64,000 nucleotides of DNA from Acetivibrio saccincola (GCF_002844395.1 NZ_CP025197.1:1798001-1862000), one strand, 5' to 3'; numbered from the stretch's first letter, positions 34,929-44,544 are shown. Notes: a model not told the origin generated them from the letters alone. Program-made: numbers and translations.

Positions 34929-37145
34929 ATGCTAAAAAAAAGAGGTGTAAAGTTACGCAAAAAACTAACTTTTCTAACGGCATTTATAATGCTGGTATCT
35001 TTACTATTACCTTCTTTTGTAATGCAGCCGGTAAGTTTTGCCAGCTCTTCTCCAAGAGAAGGAGATCGGTATTACAACTATGGTGAAGCATTGCAAAAGG
35101 CTATTTTGTTTTATAAGGCAAACAGGCTTGGTGACCTGCCGGACGATTACATCTTACCTTACAGGGCAGATGCAGCAATGACAGACGGTCAGGACGTCGG
35201 TCTTGACTTAACCGGCGGCTGGGCTGATGCCGGTGACGGAATAAAATTTACCCACACCATCTCATATGCTGCAGCACAACTGGGGTGGGCTGTATATGAA
35301 TACAGGGATGCATTTAAAAAACTGGGTTTGTTAGAGGAAATATTAGACGAAATAAAATGGGGAACGGACTTTTTGATTAAAGCCAATCCGGAGCCTAATG
35401 TACTCTACTATATGTGCGGATATGGAGAGTCTGACCACTCGGTATGGGTTCCTCATGAGTTTTTAGATTATGTAACAGACAGAAAATCATTCAGGCTTGA
35501 CCCGTCAACGCCAGGTTCTGACGTTGCAGGTATGACTGCAGCAGCACTGGCTATAGCTTCATTAATATTTGAAGAGACAGATCCTGAATATTCACAAAAA
35601 TGCCAGATGCATGCAGAGAGAATTTTTGATTTTGCTTATACATACCAAGGCAAAAACCCATTAGATATTTTATACCCATCCGGCAGCTATGTGGACGACC
35701 TTGCATGGGGCGCTATATGGCTTTATATAAGAACAGGGGAACAGCACTATTTAGACAAGTCCATTTCAATTATGCCTGTTAAAACAATAGGCGGATACCA
35801 CACCCATTGCTGGGATGATGTAAGCTATGGTGCAGCAATTAAAATTGCCCAGGTGACAAAGGATGAAGAATATGCTTATATGGTGGAAAGAAATTTAGAC
35901 TTCTTCCTGCCAGGCGGAGGTATAACTTACAGCCCGGGAGGACTTGCATGGCTTTCTCAATGGGGTTCTCTGCGTTATGCCAGCACAGCAGCATTTTTAG
36001 CTTTTGTATGGTCTGATGACAAAACCGTTGGAACACTGTCTAAAAAAGATGAGTATAGAAAATTTGCTGAAAGACAGATAAATTACATATTAGGCGACAA
36101 TCCAAGGGGTGGAAGTTATGTAGTAGGTTTTGGGGAAAATTCTCCTAAGCATCCTCACCACAGGACTGCACATGGTTCATGGGTAAGCATGACAGATGCA
36201 CCTCCTTTTAGCAGGCATATACTATATGGTGCATTAGTTGGCGGTCCCGATGCAACTGACTACTGGGAAGATAATATAGATGACTATATAATGAATGAAG
36301 TGGCAATTGACTACAATGCAGGTTTTGTTGGCGCCCTTGCTAAAATGGTTGACATGTATGGAGGGGAAATACTTGAAAACTGGCCTCAGCCTGAAGACTT
36401 CAGGGCACCTGAAGATGATTTGGAAGAGTACTTTGTAAGGGTTTGGAGAATGTATGAAGGTTATGGAACGGTAAATGTGCTTTTCCAAGTTAACAACCGC
36501 TCTGCAAGACCGCCGACAGTAAAGGATAAACTTTCTGCCCGCTACTTCATGGACTTAACTGAAGTCTTTGAGGCAGGTCGCGGTTTAGATGCTGTGGAAA
36601 TTAAGCTTGGTGCCCACGAAGGTGCAACACTTCATGGTTTGGAACACTATTATGGCAATATATATTATTTTACAGTTGATTTTACAGGCACCCCTATTAT
36701 GCCTGCAGAGTGGAAACTCTGTCAAAAGGAAGCCAATGTGTCCATTAGCTACAAAGACGGTATTGGAAGCCATGAAAATGACTGGTCATATGCAGGAATA
36801 CATGATAATCCTGACTATGATAATATATCCTTTGCCGGCATGACACCTTTAGTTCCCATATATGATGATGGTGTATTACTTTGGGGTGAAGAGCCTCCAA
36901 AAGGTCCGGATGACACTGAACCAACACCTCCAGGAACTGATATTATATATGGTGACCTTAACGGGGATGAAATTGTAGACTCCATAGACTATATGCTTCT
37001 TGGAAGGGTTATTTTAGAAATCCCTGTTCAAAATGTGAACTTAGATGCTGCGGACTTAAACGGCGACGGTATTATAAATTCAGCAGACTCCGCTATTTTA
37101 AGCAGATACGTACTTGAAATAATAGATAAACTGCCATATAAATAG
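34929..37145 (+). CDS. Family 9 glycoside hydrolase with CBM3c and type I dockerin
   Basis: A 738-residue secreted endoglucanase. A signal peptide (about 1-39) is followed by a GH9 catalytic domain (about 48-485), a CBM3c module (about 490-650), a Pro/Thr linker and a type I dockerin (about 673-738). Catalytic features are the Asp pair in DAGDG (Asp100, Asp103), PHHRTAHGSW near 407-418 and the acid Glu in MNEVAIDYNAGF near 457. The GH9-CBM3c pairing usually gives processive endocellulases. The dockerin repeats are DLNGDEIVDSIDYMLLGR and DLNGDGIINSADSAILSR. A Gly replaces the usual His after DAGD. It attaches to a scaffoldin cohesin not seen in this window. The ATG is 10 nt after AAAGGAG. Confidence 0.95.
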   Translation: MLKKRGVKLRKKLTFLTAFIMLVSLLLPSFVMQPVSFASSSPREGDRYYNYGEALQKAILFYKANRLGDLPDDYILPYRADAAMTDGQDVGLDLTGGWADAGDGIKFTHTISYAAAQLGWAVYEYRDAFKKLGLLEEILDEIKWGTDFLIKANPEPNVLYYMCGYGESDHSVWVPHEFLDYVTDRKSFRLDPSTPGSDVAGMTAAALAIASLIFEETDPEYSQKCQMHAERIFDFAYTYQGKNPLDILYPSGSYVDDLAWGAIWLYIRTGEQHYLDKSISIMPVKTIGGYHTHCWDDVSYGAAIKIAQVTKDEEYAYMVERNLDFFLPGGGITYSPGGLAWLSQWGSLRYASTAAFLAFVWSDDKTVGTLSKKDEYRKFAERQINYILGDNPRGGSYVVGFGENSPKHPHHRTAHGSWVSMTDAPPFSRHILYGALVGGPDATDYWEDNIDDYIMNEVAIDYNAGFVGALAKMVDMYGGEILENWPQPEDFRAPEDDLEEYFVRVWRMYEGYGTVNVLFQVNNRSARPPTVKDKLSARYFMDLTEVFEAGRGLDAVEIKLGAHEGATLHGLEHYYGNIYYFTVDFTGTPIMPAEWKLCQKEANVSISYKDGIGSHENDWSYAGIHDNPDYDNISFAGMTPLVPIYDDGVLLWGEEPPKGPDDTEPTPPGTDIIYGDLNGDEIVDSIDYMLLGRVILEIPVQNVNLDAADLNGDGIINSADSAILSRYVLEIIDKLPYK

Positions 37146-37180
37146 TTTAAGAAGTATTATCTTTAAGAAGTAAATTCTAA

Positions 37181-37222
37181 AATAAGAGCCAGGGAAAAAT
37201 CTTATGTGCCCTGGCTCTTATT
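37181..37222 (+). terminator. Terminator downstream of the GH9 gene
   Basis: Stem AATAAGAGCCAGGG / CCCTGGCTCTTATT with a T-rich tail, 36 nt after the stop codon. It may also serve the convergent gene at 37257. Confidence 0.85.
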
Positions 37223-37256
37223 TTACCGGCTATTCTTTTGCTATTTAAAACTACCG

Positions 37257-38207
37257 TTAAAATATACTTATTGATGATAGCATGGATTTAAAAGGATTAA
37301 CTATTTTTAACACTAAAGATAATAATATTGGGAACAAAGTGTATCCTGTTACAATCCAATATGCAACTTTTTCCATATTTTCGGATACCAACTCGCTTAA
37401 GCCTATGTAAGTTAGTATAATTGAAAAAATAGCTGCTCCGGTTAACAGAACTGAAAAATACGGAGTAATTAACATCCCAACTACTAGAACTAATGATGCT
37501 ATGATTGTTGGAATAATTGATATACCTGAAATAGTTATAAGTGCTTTAATGTCTGTTTTAAATTTAAAGATTTTTGATGTAATAAAATGTGATACAGGAA
37601 TTAGTAAAAATGATACAAAACAAAAAACTAATGATTGTAAAAACAGCTTAAAATATGGTATCTTTATCTTAAGTCCAAAGAAACTATTCCCTTTGTTGAG
37701 GGTTTTGGATGTCATAATAAGAATCATAACAGCAAATAGTAAAGATTGCAGTACTGCAAAAAACAAACCTTTTTTAAAATCATGGTTAACAGCATAGTAC
37801 TTCATTGAGATTACAGGCTTTTTAATAAAGTCTTTTGAAAATTTAAGCATATCTTTTAAGTAATTTGATGTGTTGTTTATAACTTCTTTTGTTTTTTCAG
37901 ATGAAAAAAAGCTTTCTTCTCTAGCGCCTTGTGCATTATTGTTTCCACTTAAACCGCTATTGTTTTCCCCCGGCTCAGTACCGGCTCCACTTGAGGCATT
38001 AGCACTGCTATTTTCGCCTGAATCTTTTGCAAGATTTATTTTATTGCCTTCTTGTCCCTCACCTTTATTTTCTTCAGGCTTTGCTAGCATAACTCCTTTA
38101 TTTACTTCATCTCCTGAAGATCCCTCAGGCACCGCTGCTGAAGTCTCACCGCTGCATAAGCAGTTTTCACCTTCTTGTAATACTTTTCCACAATTATTAC
38201 ATTCCAT
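37257..38207 (-). CDS. Zinc-ribbon, Yip1-like multi-pass membrane protein
   Basis: A 316-residue protein. The N-terminus has a short zinc ribbon ECNNCGKVLQEGENCLC, then about 75 low-complexity Gly/Ser/Asn/Glu residues, then about five transmembrane helices (140-315) of the Yip1 type. The role is unknown; such proteins are common in clostridia. An ATG at 38207, 8 nt after GGAGG, is preferred to the one at 38213. Confidence 0.75.
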   Translation of the reverse strand: MECNNCGKVLQEGENCLCSGETSAAVPEGSSGDEVNKGVMLAKPEENKGEGQEGNKINLAKDSGENSSANASSGAGTEPGENNSGLSGNNNAQGAREESFFSSEKTKEVINNTSNYLKDMLKFSKDFIKKPVISMKYYAVNHDFKKGLFFAVLQSLLFAVMILIMTSKTLNKGNSFFGLKIKIPYFKLFLQSLVFCFVSFLLIPVSHFITSKIFKFKTDIKALITISGISIIPTIIASLVLVVGMLITPYFSVLLTGAAIFSIILTYIGLSELVSENMEKVAYWIVTGYTLFPILLSLVLKIVNPFKSMLSSISIF

Positions 38208-38342
38208 TGACATGACCTCCTATTTTTAAAAAAATAAAGCAATATTATCTATATTCAATATTTATCAATATAAGAATACCAGTAAAAATACATTTTGTCA
38301 TTATAAATTTATAAGATTTAGTTAAAATAAATGAAAACATTT

Positions 38343-38385
38343 AAAAAGCACTTCTTTTTTGAAATTTGCTGAAGTGCTTTTTATT
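38343..38385 (-). terminator. Terminator of the transcarboxylase-type operon
   Basis: Stem AAAAGCACTTC / GAAGTGCTTTT with T-runs, 16 nt after the stop codon of the 38402-39793 gene. Confidence 0.8.
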
Positions 38386-38401
38386 TGCTTTTTATATTGT
38401 A

Positions 38402-39793
38402 TTACACTGGGTGTACCCTGTTTTCATAATCCACCATATCAGGGTCTATCCCGTATTTCTCTGCTTTCCTGAACTCAAAATATTTTTTTGCAACGGATGG
38501 GAATAGTGCATAAGACAGCACATCTTCATCCTGTTCTAAATACTCTTTCATTTCATTTTTTATATTTTTAAGCTCAGGCTTTATAAAGTCAGCAGGTCTT
38601 TTAGTAATAGGTTTTTCACCGTTTAAAATTTTCTTTTGTATTTCAGGATTAACAGGTGCCGGTGTTTTGCCATACTCTCCTTTTACCAGCGCCTTTGATT
38701 CCTTTGGAACCATCTTATATCTCTCACCCATCAATACATTCAAAACAGCCTGTGTACCTACAATCTGGCTTGTAGGAGTTACCAGAGGAGGAAAACCAAA
38801 GTCTTCCCTTACCTTTGGTATTTCTTTTAAAACTTCTTCAAATTTATCAAGGGCATTTGATTGCTTAAGTTGTGATACAAGGTTTGAAAGCATTCCACCG
38901 GGAACCTGGTATATTAATGTATTAATATCAACTCCCAGCACTTTTGCATCTAAAAGCCCGCTGTTTAGGTATTCCTCTCTTAAAGGTTTGAAATACTCTG
39001 CAATTTCATTTAATTTGTTTATGTCAAGACCTGTGTCGTATTCAGTACCTTTTAAAGTTGCAACAACTGATTCTGTAGGTGGCTGTGAAGTTCCAAGAGC
39101 TAAAGGTGATATTGCACAGTCCACCACGTCACATCCTGCTTCTATAGCCTTTAGATATGTCATTGATGCAACACCGCTTGTATAGTGGGTGTGAATTTGT
39201 ATAGGTACTTTTACATTTTCCTTCAGTGCTTTTACCAAGTCATATGCTGCATAAGGAAGCATTAAACCTGCCATATCCTTTATGCATATAGAGTCTGCCC
39301 CCATGTCCACAAGTCTCTTTGCATCTTTTACAAAAAGGTCTAAATTGTGAACCGGGCTTGTGGTATAGCATACAGCAGCTTGTGCATGCCCTCCTTCTTT
39401 TTTACATGCTTTAATGGCAGTTTCAATATTTCTTACATCATTTAAAGCATCAAAAATTCTTATTATGTCAATTCCGTTTGCTATTGCCTTTTGGACAAAA
39501 TATTCTACTACATCATCTGCATAATGCTTATAACCTAAAAGGTTCTGACCTCTTAAAAGCATTTGAAGCTTTGTTTTCTTAACATGTTTTCTAATTGTCC
39601 TTAATCTTTCCCAAGGATCTTCATTTAAAAATCTTAAGCAAGAGTCAAATGTTGCCCCTCCCCAAGCTTCCAGTGAATGATACCCTATATCATCAAGCTT
39701 TTCTAATATAGGAGCCATTTCATCAATTTTCATGCGTGTGGCAATTAGTGATTGATGGGCATCCCTTAGAACAGTTTCAGTTATTTTAGCCAT
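38402..39793 (-). CDS. Oxaloacetate decarboxylase/transcarboxylase 5S-like subunit
   Basis: A 463-residue carboxyltransferase subunit of the pyruvate carboxylase/OadA family. The DRE-TIM N-terminus is ETVLRDAHQSLIATRM, the metal-binding His pair is in IHTHYTSG near 206, and the carboxyl-carrying lysine is in CIKDMAG near 173. The C-terminal conserved carboxylase region is present, but no biotin domain: the biotin carrier is the gene at 39857. With the carboxyltransferase at 40334 these three genes move a carboxyl group between oxaloacetate or pyruvate and an acyl-CoA. The ATG follows TAAGGAGG. Confidence 0.88.
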   Translation of the reverse strand: MAKITETVLRDAHQSLIATRMKIDEMAPILEKLDDIGYHSLEAWGGATFDSCLRFLNEDPWERLRTIRKHVKKTKLQMLLRGQNLLGYKHYADDVVEYFVQKAIANGIDIIRIFDALNDVRNIETAIKACKKEGGHAQAAVCYTTSPVHNLDLFVKDAKRLVDMGADSICIKDMAGLMLPYAAYDLVKALKENVKVPIQIHTHYTSGVASMTYLKAIEAGCDVVDCAISPLALGTSQPPTESVVATLKGTEYDTGLDINKLNEIAEYFKPLREEYLNSGLLDAKVLGVDINTLIYQVPGGMLSNLVSQLKQSNALDKFEEVLKEIPKVREDFGFPPLVTPTSQIVGTQAVLNVLMGERYKMVPKESKALVKGEYGKTPAPVNPEIQKKILNGEKPITKRPADFIKPELKNIKNEMKEYLEQDEDVLSYALFPSVAKKYFEFRKAEKYGIDPDMVDYENRVHPV

Positions 39794-39856
39794 ATATTTA
39801 ACCTCCTTAATTATTCTTACCCCTTCTTTTAAAACTCAAAACTAAATAATAGTAAA

Positions 39857-40243
39857 TTAATTCAGGGTAAGGAGTAAATCTCCTGAATCCACAGAGGCAC
39901 CACTAGATACATCCACAGAGGCAACTGTTCCGTCCTGGGGGGCTAAAATTTCGTTTTCCATCTTCATAGCTTCTAAAATTACAAGTACCTGCCCTTTTTT
40001 AACAGAATCACCTGGTTTAACATTAACTGAAAGTATAGTTCCAGGCATTGGAGCATTAACTTTAACTGCACCGCCACCGGCTTTAGCTGCCTTTTGAGGA
40101 GCAGGTGGTTTTGGAGCAGGTGCAGGAGCAGCAGCCGGCTCACTTACTGTTACTGCCGGACCTGAAGGAGAAGCCCCGTTCTTTATTTCTTCCACCTCAA
40201 CTTCATATTGCTGGCCGTTAACTTTTATCAAAAACTTTTTCAT
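39857..40243 (-). CDS. Biotin carboxyl carrier subunit
   Basis: A 128-residue carrier. The N-terminus KKFLIKVNGQQYEVEVEEI is typical, an Ala/Pro-rich linker (about 40-60) follows, and the biotinyl lysine is in VLEAMKMENE near residue 94. The longest ORF starts at 40288; AAGGAGGATAAAT before the ATG at 40243 marks the real start. It sits between the two carboxyltransferase genes. Confidence 0.92.
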   Translation of the reverse strand: MKKFLIKVNGQQYEVEVEEIKNGASPSGPAVTVSEPAAAPAPAPKPPAPQKAAKAGGGAVKVNAPMPGTILSVNVKPGDSVKKGQVLVILEAMKMENEILAPQDGTVASVDVSSGASVDSGDLLLTLN

Positions 40244-40333
40244 ATTTATCCTCCTTAAAAATTTTAAACATAATGTTAAATTTATCACATTTAAAGATAA
40301 TTATAAGCACAAGTATAAATTAAATAAAGAGAA

Positions 40334-41884
40334 TTATAAAGGTATATTCCCATGTTTTTTTGCAGGTCTTCTTTCCCTCTTGCCTGCAAGCATTTCCAAC
40401 GCACTAATTATACGGATTCTTGTAGATTCAGGCTCGATAACATCATCAACATAACCTCTTGCCGCTGCAATATATGGATTGGAGAATTTCTCCTTGTATT
40501 CGTTAATTAGCTTGTTTCTTGTAGCAACCGGGTCATCAGAATTTCCAATTTCTTTTCTAAAAATAATATTAGCGGCACCTTCAGGACCCATTACTGCTAT
40601 TTCTGCAGTGGGCCATGCAAAAACCATATCAGCACCTAAATGTTTGCTGTTCATGGCTATATATGCACCGCCATATGCTTTTCTGAGAATAACATTTATT
40701 TTAGGCACTGTAGCTTCTGCAAAAGCATATAATAATTTAGCACCGTGTCTTATAATCCCACTGTGTTCCTGGTTTACACCCGGCAAATATCCCGGTACAT
40801 CTGTAAAGCTAACTATAGGTATGTTAAAAGAATCACAAAATCTTACAAATCTTGCTGCCTTATCTGATGAATCCACATCTAAAACCCCTGCTAAAAATCT
40901 CGGCTGGTTTGCCACTATTCCTATAGTTTTGCCGTTCATTCTTCCAAAACCCACTATGATATTTTTTGCGAAATGCTCTTGTACTTCAAAGAAATCCCCG
41001 TTATCAACTACAGAAGTGATTATTTCCATAGCATCATAGGGCTTATTTGAGTCATCCGGAATTATATCAATGAGATTATCAGCTATTCTGTTTACATCAT
41101 CATTGGTTTCTAAGTAAGGTACATCTGATAAATTATTATCCGGGAGGAAGCTTATTAATTTTCTAATTTTTTCTATGCATTCGTCTTCATTTTCACTCTT
41201 AAAGTGAGCAACACCGCTTTTTGAATTGTGGGCATCTGCACCGCCAAGTTCATTAAAGGTCACATCTTCCCCTGTAACTGCTTTAATTACTTGTGGACCG
41301 GTTATAAACATCTGGCTTGTGTTTTCAACCATAAAAACAAAGTCTGTAATGGCCGGAGAATATACCGCCCCTCCTGCACAAGGACCCATTATTACAGAAA
41401 TCTGGGGAATTACTCCTGAAGCGTGGGTGTTTCTGGTGAATATCTCACCAAAACCCTTTAATGCATCAATACCCTCTTCAATTCTTGCACCGCCTGAGTC
41501 ATTTATGCTTATAAAAGGTGCGCCTGTTTTAATTGCCATGTCCATGACATTTGTAATTTTTTTAGCGTGCATTTCTCCCAATGACCCGCCAATAACAGTA
41601 AAATCCTGGGAAGATACAAAAACAAGCCTACCATTAATAGAACCATATCCAGTCACTACGCCATCGCCGGGTACTTTCTTTTTCTGCATATCAAAATCAA
41701 TACTTCTTGTCTCGGCAAATGCATTTAATTCAACAAAACTATTTTCGTCTAATAAAGCATTTATCCTTTCCCTGGCAGTTTTCTTGCCGGCTTCATGCTG
41801 TTTTTTAATTTTTTCTTCTCCTCCCCCAAGGTTTACTTGAGACCTCTTTTCGTTCAAAAGGGCCATTCTGCTTTGGTTATCCAT
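40334..41884 (-). CDS. Methylmalonyl-CoA carboxyltransferase / propionyl-CoA carboxylase beta-like
   Basis: A 516-residue acyl-CoA carboxyltransferase of the MmdA/PccB/12S type. The two crotonase-like halves are evident: GGSLGEMHAKKI and GPCAGGAVYSPAITDF in the first, TDVPGYLPGVNQEHSGIIRHGAK and ILRKAYGGAYIAM in the second. It would transfer a carboxyl group from biotin to propionyl-CoA or acetyl-CoA. The membrane sodium-pumping subunits are not in the window. A GTG at 41896 is possible, but the ATG at 41884 follows GAGGTGGAG well. Confidence 0.9.
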   Translation of the reverse strand: MDNQSRMALLNEKRSQVNLGGGEEKIKKQHEAGKKTARERINALLDENSFVELNAFAETRSIDFDMQKKKVPGDGVVTGYGSINGRLVFVSSQDFTVIGGSLGEMHAKKITNVMDMAIKTGAPFISINDSGGARIEEGIDALKGFGEIFTRNTHASGVIPQISVIMGPCAGGAVYSPAITDFVFMVENTSQMFITGPQVIKAVTGEDVTFNELGGADAHNSKSGVAHFKSENEDECIEKIRKLISFLPDNNLSDVPYLETNDDVNRIADNLIDIIPDDSNKPYDAMEIITSVVDNGDFFEVQEHFAKNIIVGFGRMNGKTIGIVANQPRFLAGVLDVDSSDKAARFVRFCDSFNIPIVSFTDVPGYLPGVNQEHSGIIRHGAKLLYAFAEATVPKINVILRKAYGGAYIAMNSKHLGADMVFAWPTAEIAVMGPEGAANIIFRKEIGNSDDPVATRNKLINEYKEKFSNPYIAAARGYVDDVIEPESTRIRIISALEMLAGKRERRPAKKHGNIPL

Positions 41885-41896
41885 TTTATGCTCCAC

Positions 41897-42243
41897 CTCA
41901 TGTTTTTTATTTATAGTTTTTAATCTAAATTTACCATTTCAAATGTAAAATAATTTGAAATACAAAAAAATAATTTCCTTAAATACCCTATTATATTTTA
42001 ATTGCAATTGCTACATAGATATATTATAATAAAGACACCTATCCTAGATTATAATACTATATGAAATTACTTGCAAGTTAAATCAAGATGATTTTGAAAA
42101 TTTATAATTTTTCTTATGATAAATTTTTCTTATTAATGTAGAATTGAAAAACTTCCGATACATATACCGAATACCACTTTTTTTACCTAGTGCTGTTTTT
42201 GCAACCTGGCTTAAAATAATATATTTTCTAAGGGTGATTTATT
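41897..42243. other. Divergent intergenic region, no gene seen
   Basis: The 347-nt AT-rich gap between the transcarboxylase operon and the second PilZ gene. It contains a TATAAT reading minus near 42025 and a short palindrome ACTTGCAAGT at 42069-42078. I see no convincing small gene or riboswitch. Confidence 0.5.
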
Positions 42244-42975
42244 TTGAGAAAAATCAAACCCGAGCAAAATAGGGGTATAACTTTTTGTAAAGTATCCATC
42301 GATAATGATGCAACATGGATTCATGGCATAATAACTTATATAAACTTGGAAAAAAAAATTGCCGAGATATTTCTTTCTGCCCGTTATTTCAAAAATCATT
42401 TAAAGGAAGGTCAAAAAATACTTATAAAATCTTTTGATAACAATAACGAAACTTTATTTTCCGCAAGCATCACCAAAAAGGTAATTTCCATAAGAAAGCA
42501 GGCAATAACCGTCAATATAGACAAGGTAATGAGCTATCACAACAAACGTAGGTTTGAAAGATTTTATTTAAACTATCCTTGTAAAATTACTTACGGGGAT
42601 AAGGAATATATAGCCATACTTTCCGATATCAGTTTAGGAGGCGGGATGCTTTTTACAGATGCGGAAATTGATGACCATTCAATAGTATGCATCAGTATAT
42701 TTATATCAGCAACATTAACCATTAATTTTATAGGAAAAACAGTTAGAAAAGAAAGTGCAGGAAACAGTGAACTGACATATGGTATAGAAATACTGGAAAT
42801 TGACGAAGAAAATAATGTTCTTTTAGCTGAGCTAATCAATTTCCTTGAAGAAGAAAAAAATAATATTGCACACGAATGGAGAATTTTTAATATGTTAAAG
42901 TATTCCATCTACACCATATCTGTGATTTTTATATTTGTTGTTATTTTCTTCTTTTTCACAAATGAAGCTCTATAG
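42244..42975 (+). CDS. Membrane-anchored PilZ domain protein
   Basis: A 243-residue protein. An N-terminal YcgR-N-like domain (about 1-95) is followed by a PilZ domain (about 100-195), with RxxxR in RRFERF near 101 and DISLGG near 126. A C-terminal transmembrane helix (about 218-238, IYTISVIFIFVVIFFFF) follows. A cyclic-di-GMP effector tethered to the membrane by its C-terminus is unusual and differs from the soluble one at 4868. It starts with TTG after AAGGGTGAT. It ends convergently with mnmM, overlapping by 6 nt. Confidence 0.82.
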   Translation: MRKIKPEQNRGITFCKVSIDNDATWIHGIITYINLEKKIAEIFLSARYFKNHLKEGQKILIKSFDNNNETLFSASITKKVISIRKQAITVNIDKVMSYHNKRRFERFYLNYPCKITYGDKEYIAILSDISLGGGMLFTDAEIDDHSIVCISIFISATLTINFIGKTVRKESAGNSELTYGIEILEIDEENNVLLAELINFLEEEKNNIAHEWRIFNMLKYSIYTISVIFIFVVIFFFFTNEAL

Positions 42976-43533
42976 CTTTTCAATGCATACAAGTATAGGA
43001 GGACAATTCCGCTGGTTTATAAACTCTGTTTTCATCACGGCAAATTTTTTTTGGTCAACGGTTTTTAAAAAGTCTAAAACTTTTTCTTTCTCTTCTGTCC
43101 CATTGTCCTTTCCATAATAAATTACTATTGTAATAATGCCTCCTGTAACTAAAAGTTCCATGGATTTTTCTATTGCAGAAATTGTGGTATCTGCCTTTGT
43201 GGATACACTGTGGTCACTTCCCGGAAGATAGCCTAAGTTGAACATTACAGCCTTTATATTTTCGTTTACGTAATTACCCATGTTTTCATGACCGTCTTTT
43301 ATAAGGGTTACTCTTTCTGAAAGCTTTAGTTCTTCTAACTTTCCGGCTGTATTTTCTATAGCTGCATCTTGTATGTCAAAGCCAAAAACCCTTCCCCTCT
43401 CCCCTACAAGCTGTGCTAAAAACACTGTATCGTTGCCGTTGCCGCAGGTGGCATCAACAACAATATCTCCTTCATTAACATAACCTTTTATATACTCGTG
43501 GGATTGTTTTAGAGAATTTTTAATTATTTTCAT
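42970..43533 (-). CDS. mnmM: tRNA (mnm5s2U34) methyltransferase MnmM (YtqB)
   Basis: A 187-residue class I methyltransferase of the YtqB family, recently shown in Bacillus to be MnmM, which makes the 5-methylaminomethyl group of wobble uridine. The SAM motif is DATCGNGNDT near residue 28, with GFDIQ as the acidic loop and NLGYLPGSDH near 99. It overlaps the end of speB by 14 nt. The ORF opens with a GTG at 43539; the ATG at 43533 has a better spacing. It fits with mnmA at 16563. Confidence 0.82.
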   Translation of the reverse strand: MKIIKNSLKQSHEYIKGYVNEGDIVVDATCGNGNDTVFLAQLVGERGRVFGFDIQDAAIENTAGKLEELKLSERVTLIKDGHENMGNYVNENIKAVMFNLGYLPGSDHSVSTKADTTISAIEKSMELLVTGGIITIVIYYGKDNGTEEKEKVLDFLKTVDQKKFAVMKTEFINQRNCPPILVCIEKL

Positions 43534-44404
43534 AATCACTCACCATAAGTATTACATCTCTTATTATTTTAGCAGCAAAAATGGCTGTCCTGTCTGATAA
43601 ATCGTAAGGAGGTGAAACCTCTACAATATCAAACCCTACAATGTTTAAATCCTTTAAAAGCCCCATGGATTTTATAAGTTCATTTGAGCTTATGCCGCCG
43701 GGCTCCGGTGTGCCGGTCCCATTTGCATATGCCGGGTCTAAAACATCTATATCAAGGGTTACATATATTGGCTTGTCTTTAAATTTATCAATTACAGCCT
43801 TTAGGGGTTCATACACCTCTAAGGTAAACATGTTGGTATTTAAAGAAGCAAACTTAAATTCCTCTTTTGTACCTGATCTTATTCCAAACTGATATATATT
43901 TTTAGATGGCATAAAATCAATTACACGCCTTATTGCAGAAGCATGGGACAGTGGGCAGCCTAAATAATCCTCCCTTAAGTCTGCATGGGCGTCAAAGTGT
44001 ATCAACACCAGTTCATCTTTGTACTTTTCGTAAACTTTTTTTATAATGGGTACGCTTATAAGGTGTTCGCCTCCAATAAAAAGTGGAAACTTGCCGTCCT
44101 TTAAAATTTCCCCCGCTGCCTCTTCAATTATTTCAAGGCTTTTTTCCGGATTTCCAATAGGAAGGTCCAAGTCGCCTGCATCAAAAAAGGAAGCATCTTC
44201 TAATGACTTGTCCATATATATACTGTATTCTTCAATGCCAATTGACACTTCCCTTATTTTTTGAGGTCCAAATCGTGTACCAGGTTTAAAGCTACATGTA
44301 AAGTCCATTGGTACACCAACTAAAATTATTGAAGACTCTGTATAGTTATCAGAACTTCCCATAAATCTTAAAGGAACAGTAAGTTTTCCGCTTTTTAAAC
44401 TCAT
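43520..44404 (-). CDS. speB: Agmatinase
   Basis: A 294-residue ureohydrolase that splits agmatine into putrescine and urea. The manganese ligands are in GGEHLIS near 113, HFDAHADLR near 135, and TLDIDVLDPAYANGTGTPEPGG near 215. The TPEPGG signature favours agmatinase over arginase. It is 140 nt downstream of speE and precedes mnmM. Confidence 0.93.
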   Translation of the reverse strand: MSLKSGKLTVPLRFMGSSDNYTESSIILVGVPMDFTCSFKPGTRFGPQKIREVSIGIEEYSIYMDKSLEDASFFDAGDLDLPIGNPEKSLEIIEEAAGEILKDGKFPLFIGGEHLISVPIIKKVYEKYKDELVLIHFDAHADLREDYLGCPLSHASAIRRVIDFMPSKNIYQFGIRSGTKEEFKFASLNTNMFTLEVYEPLKAVIDKFKDKPIYVTLDIDVLDPAYANGTGTPEPGGISSNELIKSMGLLKDLNIVGFDIVEVSPPYDLSDRTAIFAAKIIRDVILMVSDYENN

Positions 44405-44544
44405 ATAATTCTCCTTTATTCACAGATTATGTTCATATTTAAAAACTTTTGTTTGTATTTAATGATTCTTGTTTTAATACTTCTTGTTGTATTTAATATT
44501 ATTTTGTTTATATTTATTTTACATTTATAAATAATGATTTTTTA

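Noticed and set aside
40479-41840. Plus-strand ORFs opposite the carboxyltransferase gene
   Set aside because: Antisense shadows of a conserved enzyme gene.
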